Assembly: GCA_002270565.1 (NCBI GenBank)
Contig: NQMI01000022.1
Span: 186,001-250,000, forward strand
Direction of reading: 5' to 3'
Length of the DNA stretch: 64,000 bases
Source of the DNA: Stenocarpella maydis
Taxonomy: Eukaryota > Ascomycota > Sordariomycetes > Diaporthales > Diaporthaceae
Position 1 is the first letter of the stretch, and each line of letters starts with the position of its first letter. The notes beneath the pieces were generated by a model that saw nothing but the letters and a program-made list of their open reading frames with translations, did no database searches and was not told the origin of the DNA. Made by a program: the position numbers and the translations under genes. Below, piece by piece: positions 10,506-24,427 of this stretch.

Positions 10506-13500
10506 CGAGGGCGTGACGGAAGGGCGGGAGCGCGGACAGGGTGTGTGACGAAAGGTGAGAGCGCCAGTTTCTCCAAGTACTGCCCGGCTGTCGCCCGATA
10601 CCGAACCTCCAAGCCGTTGGAGATTGCATGTTTGACACCGCTGGCCACAGCACACCGTAGCATCACCCCGCCCACAAGCACAAAGATATGGCATGCAAAT
10701 GCGCGCCACAGCACGCGGCCTACGAGCGAGCCAGCTGGGCCTCTAACCCGAACTGCCCAATCTCCCGCCAAGGTTTGTGGCCTTGCCTTGATCACCCAGC
10801 TCCCGGCTCCCCCGGTCAATGGGTTGAAACCTTGCTGCGAATCCTGTGGATCTGTGGGCGCGCCGTGACGGACGGCATCGCATTGCAACAGCTTGTCTCG
10901 CTCCGCTTTTGAGTAGGCCAAAAATGAAATGCACCCAAAAAAAAAACCACCCAAAAAAAGGCTTGCAGTCGCCTTGGAAGGGGAAATGACATCTGCCCGT
11001 GTGCATGACGCGTCGAGGGCCACCCCCGTTCAATGCGTCGTGGCATCCATGTATTTCCGCCGCCGGCTTGGCTAGCAGGGAGATCCAAGGTTTCCCACAG
11101 TTCAGACTCGGTGGGTCGCACTAGCAAACCCTGTCCGGCGCGCCCTGTCGCATGCAACGGTGTTGACCCCCTCCCCAGTCTCTAATGTGAAACAGCTGCC
11201 TCCCCTGCAATTCCCACAGACCTGAGCCCAATCCGGGCCCGGTCTGGCTTGCGACGTTCGATCTCGTTTTCTGGAAACACCCCAACAATGCAGGCTGACT
11301 GGGGTGACGAGCGTGCCGTGGGCTTCAAGGGATGCCAGGTGCAGGGAGGAAATAAGGAGGGTGATGCGACCGACAGGATGCAGGCTGTGTGTAGGAGGTG
11401 CATATCGGCAGTCCCGTGAGGAAATGCCGCCCGCGAGACGGGAGATGTGCTAGGGCCATGTTTGACTTTCTTAGAAAATGTAATGGGAAACTCACCGAGT
11501 CATTGCCCGGCTCTTCCTTAAACTGGCCATTGGCCTGCCGATGATCCCTAGCCATTGTCATCAAGCCCATATGGACAGCGTCCGGCGGCAAAGATGAACT
11601 ATCGAAACGACCTACACAACGGCTGAAATGTTAGCCTGATAGGCGCCAAAAACAAAACGTCATCTCCGACCGATGTTGCCTCGGCTCGTTAGCAGGATCA
11701 GGCGAGAAGGGGCTAGCATTTCGTACTAATCCCGCGTTCCTCGAGTCTGGGTGTCGCTCTGGGATCGGCCAGCACTGACACCGCCCCGATCTAGGCCAAA
11801 GTTTGTCCCGTATTGAGATTGCAATGCACTGAAGCACAGCCCTGGGAAATCGAGCGCAATGCCACAAACGCATTTGACTTACTGCTAACGACGACGCTGC
11901 ACAATGAGTCCGCCGAAAGCCCGGAGACACACACAAGTTCAGTGTCGAGCTAGCGTCGAGGTTGGGTAAATGACTGCACAATATGAATTAGCGACCCGCA
12001 TGAACCACAGGTAGATGCCCTGCCGCCAGCCTCGATCGTCGCTGAGCAATAGGCCAGTCGGGCTCGTGGGGATATTGACGCCTTCTTGATGAAGAATCTT
12101 ATGCCAGAGGACAGGTCGGAGTGTCGTGCTCGGGAGGAGCCGCTGTTATGCTTACCAACTATCGTAGTGCTTTGTGAACAGTTATGGGTCGAAAAGCGAC
12201 GTCTTGTGTAATACAAGCGTCCGCAGGGAATCCTGGTATGGTCGTGTGCGAGGCTTCTTTGGAAGACCAGACACTCGGGATCCTTTGTGGTGGGAGCTCA
12301 GCCCAACGGCCACGTGAGCGAGCGTGGATGTCCTCGACGGCGAAGCAGGGTCGTACCCTAGCGACCAGGGCCAGTGCGGTCAAGGGTGAGTGAGCCGCGC
12401 AAGCAGATGGTGATGAACTGGGCGATCGGCAGGCTGAATTGCAGAAGCCAGGCCTTTGCGGTCACCAGAAGCGTGAATATCCAGGCGGGAGCTATCGCAG
12501 ACGTGCGTCTTGACACAGGCTCGATGCACTATCTACTTTTTTCTTCTTGTTTTGAGGTTAGCCATGGATTCGCGGGCGGTGGGGATTTCGAGATGTCTCC
12601 AGGGGACGATGATTTGGATGATGCAGAAAGGGTGGGCAGGGGTCAGAGTGCAAGTCGCAAAATGCGGAGTAGGTACCGACTATGACGCAGAATCCTTGTT
12701 TGACTAACACAAGAGGCTGCCTGTCGACAGCGGGATGCGACAACCGGGGACGGGGGCAAGCCAGGTGGTGACGACAAGTTCTCTTTAAGAAATATGCCGG
12801 CCTGGTGTGAGAAGGAAAGATGGTAATAGAAGGCGTGTAGAGATTGGACTTCACAGCGGGCTGGGGGGGACGAGGCCGTGGTGACAGCGCGAGGAATTGG
12901 GCGGTCAAGTATTCATACAGGAAGTACAAGGAGGATTGTTGGTACTGCAGTGCGCGTGCCCTGTGGCTGGACAAAAGGACACCTCGGGTTAGGTTCCAGG
13001 CTTGCCGCCATGCCGCCCACTTGGGGTGCGGGTGATATTAAAGGAGAGACTAGAGCGTCAGGGGTTAAGAAGCTGGGAGCGGCACTCGCATGCGACCCCA
13101 GCCGAGTAGCACCGGACGGGGCCTCTTCCCTCCCAAGATGTGACGTGATGGGTCGAGCCGTGCGCCCGGGGCTGGAATCTGCCACAGACCCGACGGATCG
13201 TTCCAGGTTGGTTGACCTGTCTACTTGGTCTGGTGGCAGGCGACGAGATGCCCGTCGACCTGACGGACGAGATGGGTCGGCCGCGCGCCCTTTTTTTCTT
13301 CTTTCTTTTTCTTCTTTCTTTTCCTTTCGCCTTGTGCGAACCGGAAGACGACGACGGAGGTGAACACGGGTTCGGGGGGTGATTGGGGCTGGGCAGAGGA
13401 GCAGTATGGAACAATTGACAAAAAGCATTGCTCACCTGAGCCTGAGCCGAAGCAGTCGATCCGCAGGTAGAATGGGGCGGCCGGGCCGGTCCACTTTCAG

Positions 13501-14471
13501 GGTCGAGGCAGCTGTGAAGGCTCGTATCAGTCATGCAAGGTCTGGGGAGACGTATCGGTGTCTGGGTGCAAAGGCCCAGACGTGTTCACCTGGGCTCGGG
13601 GAAACTCGCGAGGTAGACGAACTTTTGCTGGCGGTGGTGGTCTGGTTACAATTTGATGATTGCGTCGCGTTGCTGGTGGCAGCAGGAGACTGTGTCCGTG
13701 AGGCAGGTGGGCTAACGGGGTGGTATCCCTTGACGCTCAACCGCTCGAGATGTGGGTTTGCGACGGGTGTCGACAATTTGTTCGGACCGAGGAGTGAGGG
13801 AGGGCAGACGATGTTTGAGAAGGGCGCTCGCCGCTGGAAGCTGTATCGACCGAAAGCCACACGAGCCGTAGGTGGTGGCGCAGTCAGCCGCGTGGGGAGA
13901 ATAGTGGTCGTGATACCCAAGGACAACGTCGCCGTGACACCTGGTTTTCTTTTTTTTTCTTTTCCCCCTCTCTCTTCGGGACTGCCTGGCCGTACCGGGT
14001 ACTATGTATGTATGTAGTGGCCGTCAAGGTCGAGTCTGTATGTGGTGGGAACTTTTTATTTGGGGAAGATGGTGAACCTCGAAGGGCTCAGGGATTTCGA
14101 GGTGGGTGAAAATCCTGGTCAGTGGAGGGTGCAGGGATGATCGTGGTCTATGGCCGTTGCGCTTAGGCGACCCTGGGAACGGTTGACCAAATGTTAGCCC
14201 GAGCCGGAGGACAAGATGGCAGAGGGCAGTAGACGTCAGGGATGAATACAGTAGAGGACGGAGGTGGAAGAGTTTTTTTTTTGGAAAAAAAAAAAGGAAA
14301 GATAAGAAAAGGAAAGAAAAAAAAGGATGAAGGGCAAGGGCAAAGAGGTAGTCGCAGTGGCAGGAGCAGTGGCAGCAGTCGCGGTCTCGGTCGCAGGTCC
14401 AAATCAGTACCACACAGTAGGCCAAAATCACATTTCAATGTTCAATGTCCTTGGCTTTGGGGTGGGGCCCC

Positions 14472-14522
14472 TGCCTTGCCTTGCCTTGCCCTACCTTGCC
14501 TTGCTGCTGCTGCTGCTGCTGG
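14472..14522. repeat. Compound (CCTTG)n (CTG)n microsatellite
   Basis: About six copies of a CCTTG-like unit, one of them altered (CCCTA), run directly into about six CTG triplets. The flanks are noncoding as far as can be seen. Confidence 0.85.
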
Positions 14523-15272
14523 CCTCTGCACGCGGTCGCGCGTCGCGGGTTGGGACTGCTGGGCGCGAGCCCTGGACAAAGCACATTGAATGGCTACTCA
14601 CCGTGATTATGGATATGTGTGTGTATTCGTGTGTGAGAGTGAGAGGGGGAGAGAGAGAGGTTTGCAAGAGATAGGTGCCAAAGAAGGGGGGGCTGGCAAT
14701 GGCGGTAGTAAAATAACGGTACCAGTAGCGGTCGGAGGAGGCCTTTTTCTTCTTGCAGAAAGGCAAGACTTGGATTTGAGAAATTTCAAATGACTGACTG
14801 ACTGATGGCATTGAGCTTAGTGGTTCGTGTGGCTACCCAAGGTTGTTGGTTCACACCGTCGGTAGGTGAGAGGAATAGATACATGTACAGTACTCTGTAC
14901 ACCACAGGAACAACAGTCATGGCGTGAGTTCGACCTCATCCTGGAGGTACCAGCCGGGTAGGCAACCAGGTTGTCTTCCATTCCTGCCAGGAGCCCACAT
15001 GGCGGGCAGGTATATCGCACCACCACCCATGGCATTGCACCTACTGCAGATGATGGATGATGCACTTGGTTCTCTCCCCTGATGGCCCTCCGGGGGGGGC
15101 TGACATGGGCTGACATGGGCACAAGGGTGAGGTACCTTCTCCCTTGTAGGATTACACCAGAGCATGTCGCCTGGCTAGGGTTTTCTTTTTTTTGAGAAGG
15201 GTGAAGCGTGGGAGCGAGGACTCCTAGGCTCCCAGGCACTTGGGCACAGACCTAGCAGGCCCCACATGTGTC

Positions 15273-15310
15273 CCTGGCCCTGGCCCTGGCCCTGGTCCTG
15301 GCCCTGGCCG
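15273..15310. repeat. (CTGGCC)n hexanucleotide repeat
   Basis: Six tandem CTGGCC-type units, one carrying CTGGTC, on the plus strand. Confidence 0.85.
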
Positions 15311-16341
15311 GTGCGGGTGGTTCCTGTACGGAACGCCGGGTTTTTATCGACGTACCACTGGCCGCCCTCCCTCCCCGGCTGGGTTTTGGTTTACATATGT
15401 AGTGTGTTTAGAACTTGGGACATGGCAAGGTCGGATGGAGCAGACATAGTTCTTGCATGTACAAACAGGCAAACAAACAGATAAATAAATAAATAAAAGG
15501 GACAGAGACGCAGACAGGCAGACAGGCAGACGGCGGGCCAAAGAAAGATATCAACGGTATGTACCGTGGCTAATCAGGTACGGTCCACAGGATGCAGGTC
15601 CATGACTGATTTGCAAGGCCAAACCAAGCAGAGACCCACGACTGAAATGGGCCCGTGTTGCCCTCTGGAGCTCTGGAGGATTAACCGAATGGAACACGCT
15701 CATTTCGACCTCAGCAGATTGACAGACACATTCGAAACTCGGTGTGCCCAGGACGGGTTTCGAGAGAAAACATCGGCGGGGGGATCTGGCAGCTGATGTG
15801 GCAGTTGGGCCGCGAGATAGAGCATCACTAAGTACACACACATAGTGTAGTCGATTTGATGCTCGCTTCTCACGCATATGCTTTCCAAGCTCAGAGGCAC
15901 ACGACACACAGACTCTCCACCTCCCATGGCAATGGCATGCCCTTGACTCTTGTCACACGCCGGTCCGTCTCGGTCAGATGCTTATTCTGCAACCAGCTCC
16001 AAGCTCCAAGGATGATAGATGCAGCAGAGATCCGAATCTCTGGTTCCAACCCTTCACCCACCCCTTGATCCCCTTCCCTTGCTCAGGGCCCGCCCGCCCG
16101 CCAGCCGCCATCCTCCAGCAAGCCGGCAAGCAGCCAGCAGCCCTGCTTGACCTCGACCAGGGAGCCAGCCAACATGGGGCCTGCTGCTTCTAGAACCCGG
16201 GGTGACAAGGACAATTGACAGATATCCTGGGGGCACCTAGTGAACCTAGCAAACCTACACTATAACATCGGTAGTCTACCATGTCGAAAATGTACGTGCG
16301 TTGTGTAGCTACGTGTGACTACATGTGTGTATATAAATATA

Positions 16342-16364
16342 AACACACACACACACACACACAC
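16342..16364. repeat. (CA)n dinucleotide microsatellite
   Basis: About eleven CA units directly after an AT-rich stretch in the gene-free region. Confidence 0.88.
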
Positions 16365-19300
16365 CTATCCACACGCATCTACCCACAAGTGTCTACATGT
16401 AAATTCCGGCTCTCGCCCAAATCTAGCCCTCTCTTCAGATCACCGGAATACCCCCCCCCCACATCAGGGCCCTCCCCAGTAGCAGCTCTCTCTGCCTCGT
16501 CACCGTGCCGCGCGTGCCCGCGTGCTCTATGATTGCATACGGCACGTACCAGTCCAACGCTAAATCACAGTTCCCGGTTGGACACCAACACCAACAAGTC
16601 ATCATCATCGTTGCCCCATAGATTGATTGTTTTTTGTGGGCGTGGGCTGGGCTGGACCGGGCGGCGGCACAATCTTCGCGACAGTGGGCACCCAATTTTA
16701 TTCAGCCAGGCTCCACCTCTGTCCAAGCCCAATCCGTCCCGCCGTTCCCGATACTTTGGGCACCTAATCCTGAATCAGTGACCAACTATGGGGCCTGGGC
16801 GCTTTCCCACACTAGTGTAGCTTGTGGATAGCTGGTCGTGTGGCTGGCCATGATCGCCACGGTGCACACTGACCACAACAGAGTGGAGGAGGAACATTGA
16901 GCCATTGACTGATGCAGCCATCCTCCTCCGCGAGCCCACAGTGCCATGGTCGAATCACCACCCACCAGCACGTCATGGCTCAGGCGGGCCCCATCGTGGC
17001 ACAGGATCGCGGTGCCCACAGAGAAGCACCGAGAAGCACGCCTTGTTTACGCTACTTCGTGTTGCCCTCTCGGTCATCTCGTGGGTATTTACTACATCTA
17101 GCCTCTGGCCCGACAGCCTCGCCACCCTCTCGGCACTCTGCAGGTCGATCCGGGGCATGGGCGACTCTGGACAATGCGGGCCCGACCACGACTTCAGCTC
17201 GGTATGCTCGGACAAAGAATGTCGCGAAGTGGTGGTCGTACACTATTATTAATAACACACTAGCAGACTGCATACTGTATGTAGTAGTCGGGGCCAGTAT
17301 CTTGGTGGACACTAGCCGACCACGGAGTAGTGTACAGACACACACGCTACCGTCCAGATCTTCGATTGTCCCCAGTCTGACCTGCGAGGGCAAATATGAT
17401 ACTGTGCGCCCCGACAGGAACGTGCTCGCCGAGTGCCAAGTGGGCGGCCGGGAAGTGGCTGAGTGGCCACCACGGAAACTCGCTGGCCTGATCGACAGAG
17501 CTCCAGGAGCGGGGCAGCGTCACCTCTTGCTCTCTGCTCCTGGCACACGGTCCCACGGGAAAATCCATCCCAATCCGTCGCGATCCAGGGGGCTGGCCGT
17601 CCGGCAGAACTGACAGGTTCCGCTGCGGTGGTCTGCTGCCATCTACACACTGCCTGGCTGCTAGTATATTACTGCAAATTGCAGGAACACAGGCTCTTGG
17701 CCGTCACATCCTGCCAGATGTGCACAGCCCCGGCAGCCCGTACGGATACACATCACGCCAGCAGGCAACAAACACGCCCTGCGGCGGCACATCTGTGTGA
17801 TTTCCCCTCGGCGGTGCTATTCTCGTCATTTCCGAGACAACCGCCCTCAGCACTCCATCAGCACCGCGACATGGAAGGGCGCCTCACGTTTCGTGACTGA
17901 CAAGTTCATTTTCCCAGCCCGCCAGCCCAGCCAGCCAGCTCTCTGGCTTCCGCAACTCCTGGGTCGCATTCCGGTGGCCTCCTACACTAGCTTGTCTATC
18001 ACGTCCCAGACGTTTCACCACCCTGATTATGTCAGTCTGCTGTTGGCGGCAGCAGCAGCCGTCAACAGGTCCAGATCGAGCCCTGTCGTCCCAATCACCA
18101 AACCACTCGATGCATGGCATGCCACCGCATGCAACAATGCAGGCACATCCATCCCACAGCGGCATTGGGAGAGGGTCTTGGCTGCCAAGCCGCAGGGTCC
18201 AACAGGGTCTGCACCCGCCCGACTGATCAATGCATGCAACATCACGTAGCCTTCGAGTCGGCTATACTCAGAAACACCTGAAGGTGCACTTGTGCTCTCT
18301 TGCAGGAGCAGTCGGTTCCGGGGCCTTTGTGTGGGCGACAACAAGGCCAGCCGTCCCAGCAACTCCAACCCGTTATTCCCGCCCCTGCATGTCCGGAAAA
18401 CAGCTGCAGGGTGAGGCGATCGTGGAGGAAGCGCATACAAGGATCCGTACCTTGAGTCGGGATATGCAGGCAGCACTACCGCACGGCAGACAGCTTGCTT
18501 CCCGCCATCCCCGTCCCGGATACTGCATCGGTGTCGCCTAGTTCTCTGTCAGCCCCTGATCCTGACCTCGGCCTCACATTGTCGCCTTCGTACCTTGATA
18601 TGTTACCTGCACAGGGGATACTGGTGCCGATATCATTCTAGGTGCCACCCGGGACAACGGCCTCGGTCGAAAGCTCCTATCAATCAGTTCCCCTACTACT
18701 ATGTACTCCGCTTCAGCAGCAATCGACGAGCTCGGCTTCGCGCGGAGAACGAAACCCGCCAGCTTCATGAGGACTTGATAACCACGGCACACTACGGCAG
18801 CGTGGGACCAGGGATACTCACCAAACACAGTCGTCCCAGAGTGGGCTCGCCGGGGGCCTCTACCTTGATGGAGAGTGCCCTGTCGTTGGGACCTCCCGGG
18901 GCGCCAGGGCGTATCGTGGTTCGCAGCCGATCTGCTTCGTTTCGCTCACAACCCTTGCGGCTGGAAACGGGTGGACTGCAGCAGCTGCCATATCAATCTG
19001 GCCCACCGGCCTGCGAGTTGGAAACCTTCAACATGACATCGCGTTATCACCGCCGCCCCGCAATATACAAGACCAGATCTGGGCTGAGCAATCGCCCGGA
19101 ATTCAACACCCATCTTCATACAATGATGATTACCGACTCTGCAGAGGACTATCGCCCCGATCTTTCTGACCGACCAGTTCCTTCCTACTGCAGGCAGTTC
19201 CAATGCCGAGCTGCGTGCGGGCGTCGCCGTCGCTGGCCGGTGAGACGAACGCAAGGCACCAAATATTAATGTATTACGTATATACTATGTAGTAATGTAC

Positions 19301-22300
19301 ACCGGTCGCTTCAACGCCAAGCTCCTGATCGTAAGACCCACCTCCACCAGCACCCTGGCTGCCCTCCTCGCCTGGCTCTGGAGATGTGGCACACATGCAC
19401 CCCCATGTGTGCGGCCTGCAGTCAGGCCCTACCACCCACCCTGCACCCGCTTACACAGTGAACCCCGTTGCAGGGCAGGGGTATAAAGACTGATCGAAGA
19501 CGTCCACAAGCTACTCCCATGGCTCCATCACACCCCCACGAAGAGGGTCCCGAGTAAGCAGGGCGAAACAGCCAGACAGATGCACGGGGTGAGCTGCGAG
19601 TCACTTTCGTGGCTAATGCAGCCAGATAGATATCTCGCACCACCATGTGCATCAGAGGAACCAGACGGTGGAAAGTGGCACCGGCCATTTGTGATCAGCG
19701 CCTGATTCAACAATGTTATTAAGCTTCAGATCAGCCTGGCTTGTTTTTCGGTCTCGCTGGATTCACTGAGCAGCGACGACGCAAGAATTGTGCCATGCAA
19801 GACCCGTCACTCTGCTGTGCTATCAGATGCCGTGGCCAAATGCGTCTCGGCCTCAGTATGCACTGTACCTGATACTCTTCATGCTCTCTACACTATGCTC
19901 CTTCAGGAAGTCACCCCCGTCCTGGGCAAACTCTTTCACCCACCCTGGCGTCTGCCCGAATGTATGTAGTCCCTTCTGTGACAACCAGACACCACACGCC
20001 CGACACCGACAACTGGCAAGCGGCGATCATCAGGACATTGAGACACTGCTGGGCCAGTCTAGGCTGGATCTGTCGTCATGCTCATTTCAGGATGACTCGG
20101 ATACGAATACGCAGGTTTTGCAAGGTCCCAAGGAATAGCGCCTCTGCGGGGAAAAGAGCCCGTCAACTCGAGCACTATTGACGCGCCGGAACTCCACCGT
20201 GGCTAGCCGCATCCGCGTCAGTTGCGCGTCAAAGGAGAAGAGAAGAGAAAGAGAGAAAAATAAAAAGGGCCAAATACGAGTGCGGCCTGTTTGCACGGTA
20301 TGGCCGCCCCATCGCGATTCCCCTATGGCACTTTGCACGGATGACTTTCCAATTCGTCCTGAAAATTGCAGGATCTGAACGGCACCGAGAAACACGGGTG
20401 TGGCGCTGCCCACCTACTATTGAAGCTAGGTGGGAAAAACAACCTGTCGTTTTCGAAATACCCGACATTGAGGTAAGCCGTGGCGGTGTATCGGCACTGA
20501 TTAGCTGCCAAAACATTATTGCCTCATGTCTGCAACCGAACTCACTCGCTACATCAGGCCCCAGAAGCTTCATCAAGAGCTGACCCCCTGTTTCAGCACA
20601 TCGCGAATCTGGGCAGACGCTGGCACCCTCGCGGTCCCCAAATAAAATAGACTATATTCTCCTATCCGGGCAGCAGAGTCCATGGCCACCCACTTTCCAG
20701 CCCTATCAAAACATGAACCCTTGGACGCTGCGGAGCAAGCTTCAGGGGAATGAAGAGGAAGGCAGGGGGAAATGACAGGACATCCTCAGGGGTTCTCCAG
20801 AAGATCTCGTCGAGACTGGCCCACCGCGGCCATGACTTGTTGCCCAACAAGGGGAAATTTGCCCTGGGAGCGAGGTGGAGTTTGATGCACTGGAAGGGGG
20901 GGGGCCAGCCCAACAGCCAAGCTGTCCAGGTGCCCTGGTGCCCCCGATACTCAAACCATGTCCAACCTTATTGTTATGTATAGGGAATAGGCCTATGCAT
21001 GCGCCTGCTGCATCGGCCACCCCCGGCTTCTCCGCGCGACCTTGCTAACCCCCCCCCCTGTGAGCATCTTCATCCCTCCAAGCAGGATATTTGGGATCTA
21101 GACGCAAGCGCCCAGGGGGACTGCGGCCCGGAGGGGGACCCTGGTACGCACGCGGGTCCCAACGACGATGATTTGAACGACATGTCGTGCCAGGCAGTTC
21201 ATCGTCGTCACGATGCTTGATAGGCGAGCAATATCAGAGGAAGTAATTGGGATCTTTTGGGTAAGACAAAAGATGCTGTTGTCAATAGGAAGGGAGCCTG
21301 CCTCTACCTGCTCACACCGGTTCCGTTCACGCATTGTGCGCCTTTCACCATTGCGGGGGTCGAAGCAGAGGAGAACCGAATGGCTGTAATTGATGGCCGA
21401 GGCTGGCATGTGAGGCGCTTGGCGCATGTTCCATAAGATGAACTCCGCAGTGTACGGTAGCATGAGACCCTTGAGGAGCCAACCTGGGGAGCAGTAGGCT
21501 GTGGCATGGGACTTCACACTCAAATTTGTCACGTGGCGACGACCTCGAAGTTGTTGGTCTCTGCTTCCGCAAGGAACACCAAACGAACTGTGCGATAGCA
21601 AATCTTTGCGATCAAGAGGTGCCATCGGTGCGAGGGCGCACGAACACGTACACCCACACCCACACACACACACCGACAGGCGGGCGAGAATCGCATGCAC
21701 ATCTGATGATGCCGCTGTGTCTTGGCCGGGGAAGAGGAGAACAGGAGTCGAAAACACCAGCTTGGCCCTCTCCTCCCATTTGTCCATGAACGAAAGCCCC
21801 AACGACAACCCAGCCGGAACCGCGCAGCCCATCTAATCACATCATGCATCACGACGGCCCCCGGGACGGTACATTACCCCCTCACCTGGGCGACGTGAGC
21901 GCTCACATTTGCCGTGGGAACAACGGACCGCCCATGAATATGTAATTCCGTGGGGCCGCATCAGCATACACCTCTTCTACCAACACACCCTCCTCCGCTC
22001 TCAGCTGTTCGACCCGCGATGCCATCGAGTACGCGAGGGCCACCTCCCCACCTTCACCCCCCCCCCAATACTTCGCCGTGGTATCAGTGTGTATGCGATT
22101 TCCCGCGACGCCGTGGCCGTCCCCCCCCTCCCCCCCTCCCCCCTTCTCCGATCAACCGCCCAAGAGCGGGAGGCGGCGCCAGAGTGTGATTTTGGTGATA
22201 TCGCCATCGGGGCTCGTCTCACCTGGCATGGCCATGGGTTCACGATGCGGTTTCCTGAAATGGGGGTGTTAGCCACGGTCAGCGAAGAGAGATGAGTCGA

Positions 22301-22840
22301 GTTGTCCTTGCCACTTATCCTGTCCAGGTAGTCAGTCTCTCGTCCTCTCGTGCAGTAAGCAGACACGTGCTCGTCCTGGATGTCCCATCATCTTTTATTT
22401 TTGTAATTTTTTTCTTCTCGTTCTTGACCGCGCGCCGTCCACCCATATTCCCTTGGCCTTTGTCGTGGTCCTAGGACAGGCCGCCCTCATTTCCATCCTT
22501 ATTCCCGACACGCTGGGTCAGGCAGCAGTAGGATCTGGACCTATGCACGCTGGCGGGTTCCGGTTCTACAGAGGCTGTCTCAGTGATGTCGGTCGGAGGC
22601 AGTAAAGAGAGAAGGGGGGAGACGGTGGGGGGGGGGGGAGGCTGTTGACCTGTCGCACGCGTCGTCTGAGACAACCACCACCACCTGCCCAAGAAAACGA
22701 TCTCACGCGTTTTCTGAAGGGTCGGTCAGCTCACCGCCTTCCTCCTCCTTCTTCCCACCCGAATTTCCCTATGCGAACACCCAGGATATCGTAGCAGAGG
22801 CTCATCTTTGACATGTCCCCCGGAAGGATCTCTGTGCAAG

Positions 22841-22861
22841 GGGGTGGTGGTGGTGGTGGGT
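22841..22861. repeat. (GGT)n tract, G-rich strand
   Basis: Several GGT triplets after a run of G. Many such G/C-rich tracts dot 22-24 kb. Confidence 0.7.
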
Positions 22862-24427
22862 GCTTCCCACCTCTGAGCAGACCGCTCCTCCGAGGCCCCC
22901 CTCCCGGAGCATCTGCGCCGCAGGGCCTGCGCGTGTCTCTCCTCCTCCGGGTTCCTATTAGCCGGCATGCCCAGGAGACCCAAGAAAACCAACGTCCCGA
23001 ACCCGTCCCCGCGAACACGACAGGCGCGCGCGGGCGGGCGTGTGTGTATGTGTGTGCCAGGGTGTTTCAACCTCTGCTTGATATCGGTCAAGCGAGGGAG
23101 GGGGTGGGATAGTTAACCAACTGGTGGACTTGGTGGACCAAGAGGGGGGGGATAAATAACGGCATGCGCCCGCTGTTCCTTGCAGATTGCCGAGGCGGTC
23201 GAGCTGCATACGAACGGGGAGAAGGGTGGGTGTTTTTTTTTTGGGGGGGGGGGTAACGCGGATATTCAAACCTCCTGGCCTCTTTCACCCTGGCTAGCTG
23301 ACACGTGAAGACGAGGCAATACTTGCCCCAACAGTCTACTTTGACACGGAATACAAGACATATAACACCAGCCATGTGATTAGGCTGCTTCGTGTTCTTC
23401 TTGGAAACCTGCGGTCTGGGGGAGGGGGTGGGAGGTTGGAGGGTGGCTTTTTTTTTTATTTTTTTTTATGTCCACCGTACTTAGTTGCGGCTTGGTCCTT
23501 GTCACTCCCGGATACAAAGCCGCACTCAGACATGTGTGCTCGTGCTGGGCCACGATGAGACACCTGTAATCAACAGCCGGCCGGCTGTTTGTTCCATGAG
23601 GGGGAGTGGAAAAAGGAAAACATGAAGAGAGGGGGGGAGGGGAGAAGAAGAAAAAAAAGGACCGAAACACACACAACCCGGACACTGTCTCGACCAAGAC
23701 GGGAGTGGCGGGCACTCCAGCCAAAAGTAAACCTTCCCGTGTTGCTGCGGGAAACAAACCGGTGAGGGAGTGCGTCTGGCCGGTCTGTCTGTCTGTATGA
23801 GGGCTAGACATACGTCCCATTGAGTCGGCCGTCGCGTTCCCGAGTGGCCTACTGATATTCCAGCATGCACCCTAATGTTTACGGGGAGCATTAATTGTAT
23901 TCGTGTAATGTAGAATAGGAAAAAAAAAGGGGGGGGGGCAAGGCCATTGTAGTATCCATCGGTCTTGTGGACATGCCACTACCATTCTCTCTGTCTCTTG
24001 CACAAATGCTGGCACTACACATTGCACGAGTTGGTAAAGTGCCGAGACTCCACAGCCCCCTAATAACGCTGAGCTGGAACAGCCATTTCTTTGAGTAACA
24101 CACGATGAGACATCTTTATTTTCCAGAAGACAGTGAGCCAAGGTGGTTACATGCCAATGACCCTTTTCCATTTTTCCAGGTGCGTGACACCGCCAGAGTA
24201 AGGTTCCTCATCCCAATACATGCGTATATACTCGTCGTCTCGTGGTATCTAAAATATCCATTTTCATAGGTTGCCTTGTTCTTTCCGCTTACATGCTCAA
24301 AAACATACCTGCCGCTCAAAAGTAAAATGTGGGTGGTTTGACAAAATATATGGCTTAAGCGCCATGGAGGCTCGTGAGGGCTTGTCATCACTCATAAAAG
24401 GCTGAAAACTTGACGCGCTCAGAACAC

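Larger units (their letters stand above)
8441..24427. other. 16-kb stretch without recognisable genes
   Basis: No reading frame on either strand resembles a known protein. The longest (for example 8804-10078 minus, 16912-17613 plus, 21098-21832 minus) are low-complexity or cross microsatellites and overlap equally long frames on other strands, as expected by chance in GC-rich DNA. The stretch lies upstream of the DUF8032-like gene and downstream of the DUF8035-like gene. It contains many simple repeats, annotated separately, and T/A or G/C homopolymers near 13290, 14271, 22630, 23231 and 23930. A long leader, a large regulatory region or noncoding transcripts are possible; none can be shown from sequence alone. 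Confidence 0.6.

Noticed and set aside
16912..19269. Two open frames of 233 and 224 codons on the plus strand
   Set aside because: No family resemblance, no splice structure, and similar-length frames overlap them on both strands.
23225..23255. A T-run followed directly by a G-run
   Set aside because: Simple homopolymers without target-site duplications or terminal repeats; not evidence of a mobile element, and a likely site of sequencing error.
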